In this document: piece after piece, positions 12,162 to 14,617 of the stretch
Position numbering within the stretch: the first letter of the stretch is position 1
Layout: each line of letters begins with the position of its first letter
Position numbers and translations under genes: made by a program
From: Enorma sp964624825
GTDB taxonomy: Bacteria > Actinomycetota > Coriobacteriia > Coriobacteriales > Coriobacteriaceae
Assembly: GCA_964624825.1 (NCBI GenBank)
Contig: CAZUYD010000039.1
Location: 1-14,617 of the forward strand
Direction of reading: 5' to 3'
DNA: 14,617 nt
The notes under the pieces: model-generated
Told to the model about the DNA's origin: nothing
The model's database searches: none
What the model saw: only the letters and a program-made list of their open reading frames with translations

Positions 12162-14243
12162 ATGCAGGAAGCATGGGAAGGATTCGAGGGCGGTACCTGG
12201 ACCGACGAGGTTGACGTCCGCGATTTCATCCAGCGCAACTATACTCCCTACGAGGGCGACGAGTCGTTCCTCGCCGGTCCTACCGAGCGCACGACGAAGC
12301 TTTGGAATTACGTGCTTGCCCTCATGGACGAGGAGCGTAAAAAGGGCGGTTGCCTCGACATGGACACCAAGGTGGTCACGGGCATCGTGAGCCATCCGGC
12401 GGGCTACATTGACCCCGATCATCCCGGGTACGAGACGATCGTCGGCCTGCAGACCGAGAAGCCCCTCAAGCGCGCGCTGCACGTGAACGGCGGCATTCGC
12501 ATTTCGGTGCAGGCGGCCGAACAGCACGGCTACCATATCGATCCCGAGGTGGTGGAAAACTACACCTATCGCCGCAAGACCCACAACCAGGGCGTTTTCG
12601 ATGTCTACACGCCCGAGATGCGCGCCTGCCGCTCAGCGCACATCATCACCGGTCTGCCCGATGGATACGGCCGCGGCCGCATCATCGGCGACTATCGTCG
12701 CGTGGCGCTCTACGGCGTCGACCGTCTCATCAAGGACAAGGAGGCTCAGAAAGCCTCGACCCCGGTAGTCATGACCGAGGACAACATTCGCGACCGCGAG
12801 GAGCTTGCCGAGCAGATCCGCGCTCTGGGCGAGCTCAAGATGATGGCCGATTTCTATGGGTTCGACATCTCTGGCCCGGCGAAGAACACCCAAGAAGCCA
12901 TCCAGTGGACGTACTTCGCGTATCTGGCCGCCGTGAAGGAGCAAAACGGTGCCGCCATGTCGATGGGGCGCACCTCGAGCTTCATCGATATCTACGCCGA
13001 GCGCGACCTGAAGCGCGGCACCTTTACCGAAGAGCAGATCCAGGAGTTCGTCGATCACTTCATCATGAAGCTTCGCATGGTGAAGTTCGCGCGCACCCCC
13101 GAGTATCAGAACCTGTTCTCCGGCGATCCGCAGTGGGTCACCGAATCGATCGGCGGTATGGGCGTCGATGGCCGCACGCTCGTCACCAAGACCGCTTTCC
13201 GCTACCTGCACACGCTCGAGAACATGGGCACCTCGCCGGAGCCCAACCTCACCGTGCTTTGGTCGAAGAACCTGCCGCACGCCTTCAAGGAGTTCTGCGC
13301 CAAGACCTCCATCGCATCGAGCTCGATCCAATATGAGAACGACGACCTCATGCGCATCTACCATGGCGACGACTATGCCATCGCCTGCTGCGTGAGCTCC
13401 ATGCGCATCGGCAAGGAGATGCAGTTCTTCGGCGCCCGTGCGAACCTGGCGAAGTGCTTGCTCTACGCGCTCAACGGCGGCGTGGACGAGATCTCCAAGA
13501 AGCAGGTCGGGCCGAAGTACCGCGCGGTCGAGGGCGACACGCTTGATTACGATGACGTGATGCAGAAGTTCAACGACATGATGCAGTGGCTCGCCGGCGT
13601 GTACGTGAACGCGCTCAACGTCATTCACTATATGCATGATAAGTATTGCTATGAGCGGATCCAGATGGCTCTGCACGACAAGCACGTGCACCGTTGGTTC
13701 GCCACGGGCATCGCTGGCCTCTCCGTGGTCGCCGACTCGCTTAGCGCGATCAAATACGCCGCGGTGCATCCTGTTCGCGACGAGCATGGCGTGATTGTTG
13801 ACTTTACCATCGAGGGCGACTTCCCCAAGTACGGCAACGATGATGACCGCGTGGACCAGATCGCGCACGATGTCGTGCACCAGTTCATGGAGTATGTCCG
13901 CATGAACGACACCTATCGCGATTCGGTGCCCACGACGTCGGTGCTGACCATCACCTCGAACGTGGTGTATGGCAAGAAGACCGGTGCCACGCCGGACGGC
14001 CGCGCGGCGGGCGTGCCCTTCGCGCCGGGCGCTAACCCGATGCACCAGCGCGACAGCCACGGTGCCATCGCGTCGCTGTCCTCGGTATCCAAGCTGCCGT
14101 TCCGCGATGCGCAGGATGGCATCTCCAACACCTTCTCCATCGTGCCGGGTGCGCTCGGCAAAGAGGATCAGGTGTTCTTTGGCGATGTCGACCTGGGAGA
14201 GGTGACGTTCGAGAACCCCGTGCCTTCCTGCGGAGATTGCTAG
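12162..14243 (+). CDS. pflB: Pyruvate formate-lyase catalytic core lacking the glycyl-radical domain
   Basis: 693 residues (E. coli PflB has 760). Near-complete similarity to PflB runs from AWEGFEGGTW through VRDFIQRNYTPYEGDESFLA, YRKTHNQGVFDVYTPEMRA, GLPDGYGRGRIIGDYRRVAL, ESIGGMGVDGRTLVTK, SSIQYENDDLM, ADSLSAIKYA, TSNVVYGKKTG and NTFSIVPGALGKEDQV. The thiyl pair in DDYAIACCVSSM is C409-C410, matching C418-C419 of E. coli. The enzyme converts pyruvate and CoA to acetyl-CoA and formate. Similarity stops after LGKEDQV; the last 22 residues (FFGDVDLGEVTFENPVPSC then GDC) are unlike PflB and end with two Cys. The RVSGYA radical loop is absent and is supplied by the next gene. The start at ATG 12162 follows AAGGAG at a rather long 12 nt. 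Neither the stop codon region nor the 123 bp after it looks like a decayed PflB end, so this is not a recent frameshift. Confidence 0.95.
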   Translation: MQEAWEGFEGGTWTDEVDVRDFIQRNYTPYEGDESFLAGPTERTTKLWNYVLALMDEERKKGGCLDMDTKVVTGIVSHPAGYIDPDHPGYETIVGLQTEKPLKRALHVNGGIRISVQAAEQHGYHIDPEVVENYTYRRKTHNQGVFDVYTPEMRACRSAHIITGLPDGYGRGRIIGDYRRVALYGVDRLIKDKEAQKASTPVVMTEDNIRDREELAEQIRALGELKMMADFYGFDISGPAKNTQEAIQWTYFAYLAAVKEQNGAAMSMGRTSSFIDIYAERDLKRGTFTEEQIQEFVDHFIMKLRMVKFARTPEYQNLFSGDPQWVTESIGGMGVDGRTLVTKTAFRYLHTLENMGTSPEPNLTVLWSKNLPHAFKEFCAKTSIASSSIQYENDDLMRIYHGDDYAIACCVSSMRIGKEMQFFGARANLAKCLLYALNGGVDEISKKQVGPKYRAVEGDTLDYDDVMQKFNDMMQWLAGVYVNALNVIHYMHDKYCYERIQMALHDKHVHRWFATGIAGLSVVADSLSAIKYAAVHPVRDEHGVIVDFTIEGDFPKYGNDDDRVDQIAHDVVHQFMEYVRMNDTYRDSVPTTSVLTITSNVVYGKKTGATPDGRAAGVPFAPGANPMHQRDSHGAIASLSSVSKLPFRDAQDGISNTFSIVPGALGKEDQVFFGDVDLGEVTFENPVPSCGDC

Positions 14244-14296
14244 CGTCGTCGCAGAGATTGTGAATCTACGGGAATCATGTTGGACGCTCCGCCGGC

Positions 14297-14323
14297 TTGG
14301 CGGGTCTCGATAAATGATATAGT
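14297..14323 (+). promoter_or_regulatory. Possible promoter for the glycyl-radical gene
   Basis: TTGGCG (14297-14302) and TATAGT (14318-14323) are 15 nt apart, slightly short, and a second box TATAGC lies at 14327-14332. The stretch 14305-14355 is markedly AT-rich for this genome. A 5-bp stem (CCGCC/GGCGG, 14289-14301) just before it lacks a T-run and is not a convincing terminator of pflB. Separate transcription of the downstream gene is possible but not shown. Confidence 0.3.
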
Positions 14324-14366
14324 GCTTATAGCATTTAGATCGTGGGTTTGATTTTAGGAGGATCAC

Positions 14367-14617
14367 ATGCAGGTCAAGGATGTCCCCGCTGCTCAGGCCG
14401 ATAACCTGGTGAATATGATCGATGCGTACGCCGAAAAGGGCGGCCATCATCTAAACGTGAATGTGTTCAATCGCGACACGCTGCTCGATGCCCAGGCGCA
14501 TCCCGAGAAGTACCCGCAGCTTACCGTTCGCGTGTCGGGCTATGCGGTCAACTTCCATAATCTCACGAAGGAGCAGCAGGACGAGGTTATCTCGCGCACC
14601 TTCCATGACGGGATGTA
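14367..14617 (+). CDS. grcA: Stand-alone glycyl-radical domain of pyruvate formate-lyase (GrcA-like)
   Basis: 83 residues ending in GM; the window stops after TA of the stop codon, so the coding part is complete. After about 11 unrelated residues it follows the PflB C-terminus: NLVNMIDAYAEKGGHHLNVN, NRDTLLDAQAHPEKYPQ, then LTVRVSGYAVNF with the radical glycine at G58 (E. coli G734), and LTKEQQDEVISRTFH. GrcA (YfiD) of E. coli and phage T4 Y06I are known autonomous versions that restore oxygen-cleaved PflB. Here the partner core has no such domain, so this subunit should be essential, carrying the radical installed by a SAM-dependent activase (not in the window) and passing it to C409/C410. 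AGGAGG sits 5 nt before the ATG, much stronger than the pflB site, so it may be made in excess. It lacks the longer N-terminal part of E. coli GrcA. Confidence 0.93.
   Translation, partial: MQVKDVPAAQADNLVNMIDAYAEKGGHHLNVNVFNRDTLLDAQAHPEKYPQLTVRVSGYAVNFHNLTKEQQDEVISRTFHDGM

Noticed and set aside
14289..14301. Terminator after pflB
   Set aside because: The stem is only about 5-6 bp and no T-run follows it.
14244..14366. pflB broken by a recent frameshift or stop mutation
   Set aside because: The gap has no remnant of PflB coding sequence, the core has a distinct tail and the downstream gene has its own ribosome site and start, so a settled split fits better.
12633..14450. 605-codon open frame antisense to pflB
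   Set aside because: His/Val/Arg/Asp-rich shadow of a GC-rich gene; it runs opposite to a clearly recognised enzyme and shows no domain.

Overview
This window reads as chromosomal DNA of a GC-rich, fermentative anaerobe. The most likely source is an actinobacterium of the Coriobacteriia (Collinsella, Olsenella, Slackia or Eggerthella type). The reasons are strong third-position G/C bias, AGGAGG-type ribosome-binding sites, an actinobacterial-style SPFH plus ribbon-helix-helix gene pair, and an oxygen-sensitive pyruvate formate-lyase system. The taxon is inferred from these traits, not proven. I saw no tRNA, rRNA, CRISPR array, transposase or phage gene.

Layout. (1) 1-2150, minus strand: a DUF885-family putative zinc peptidase followed after one base by a LacI-family regulator that runs off the left edge. 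(2) 2302-2685, plus: a small VOC (glyoxalase-fold) metalloprotein, divergent from the previous pair. (3) 2727-3881, minus: one open reading frame joining a MutT-like Nudix hydrolase to a Vsr-type mismatch endonuclease, with a degenerate repeat-rich insertion inside the Nudix fold. (4) 3882-4262: a non-coding, repeat-rich stretch with a 24-bp tandem repeat, inverted ACCAGT/ACTGGT motifs and a hairpin that can cover a ribosome-binding site. (5) 4263-7620, plus: a 64-residue one-helix membrane peptide, an ABC ATPase and a ten-helix BceB/FtsX-type permease, probably one operon. (6) 7826-11709, minus: SPFH membrane protein, Arc-like ribbon-helix-helix protein, EcsA-like ABC ATPase and a polytopic permease, probably one operon with a recognisable promoter and two perfect palindromes. 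(7) 12162 to the right edge, plus: pyruvate formate-lyase encoded in two pieces.

The most unusual feature is the last one. The 693-residue lyase core keeps the catalytic Cys-Cys pair but ends just before the glycyl-radical domain. That domain is encoded 123 bp downstream as its own 83-residue gene with a very strong ribosome-binding site. E. coli GrcA (YfiD) is known to rescue oxygen-cleaved PflB by supplying this domain in trans. Here the core has no radical domain of its own, so the two-piece arrangement appears to be the normal enzyme. The second notable item is the Nudix-Vsr fusion, which would tie clean-up of oxidised nucleotides to mismatch incision in one protein. Stress handling is a loose common thread of the window (oxidative damage, membrane stress, peptide-type export).
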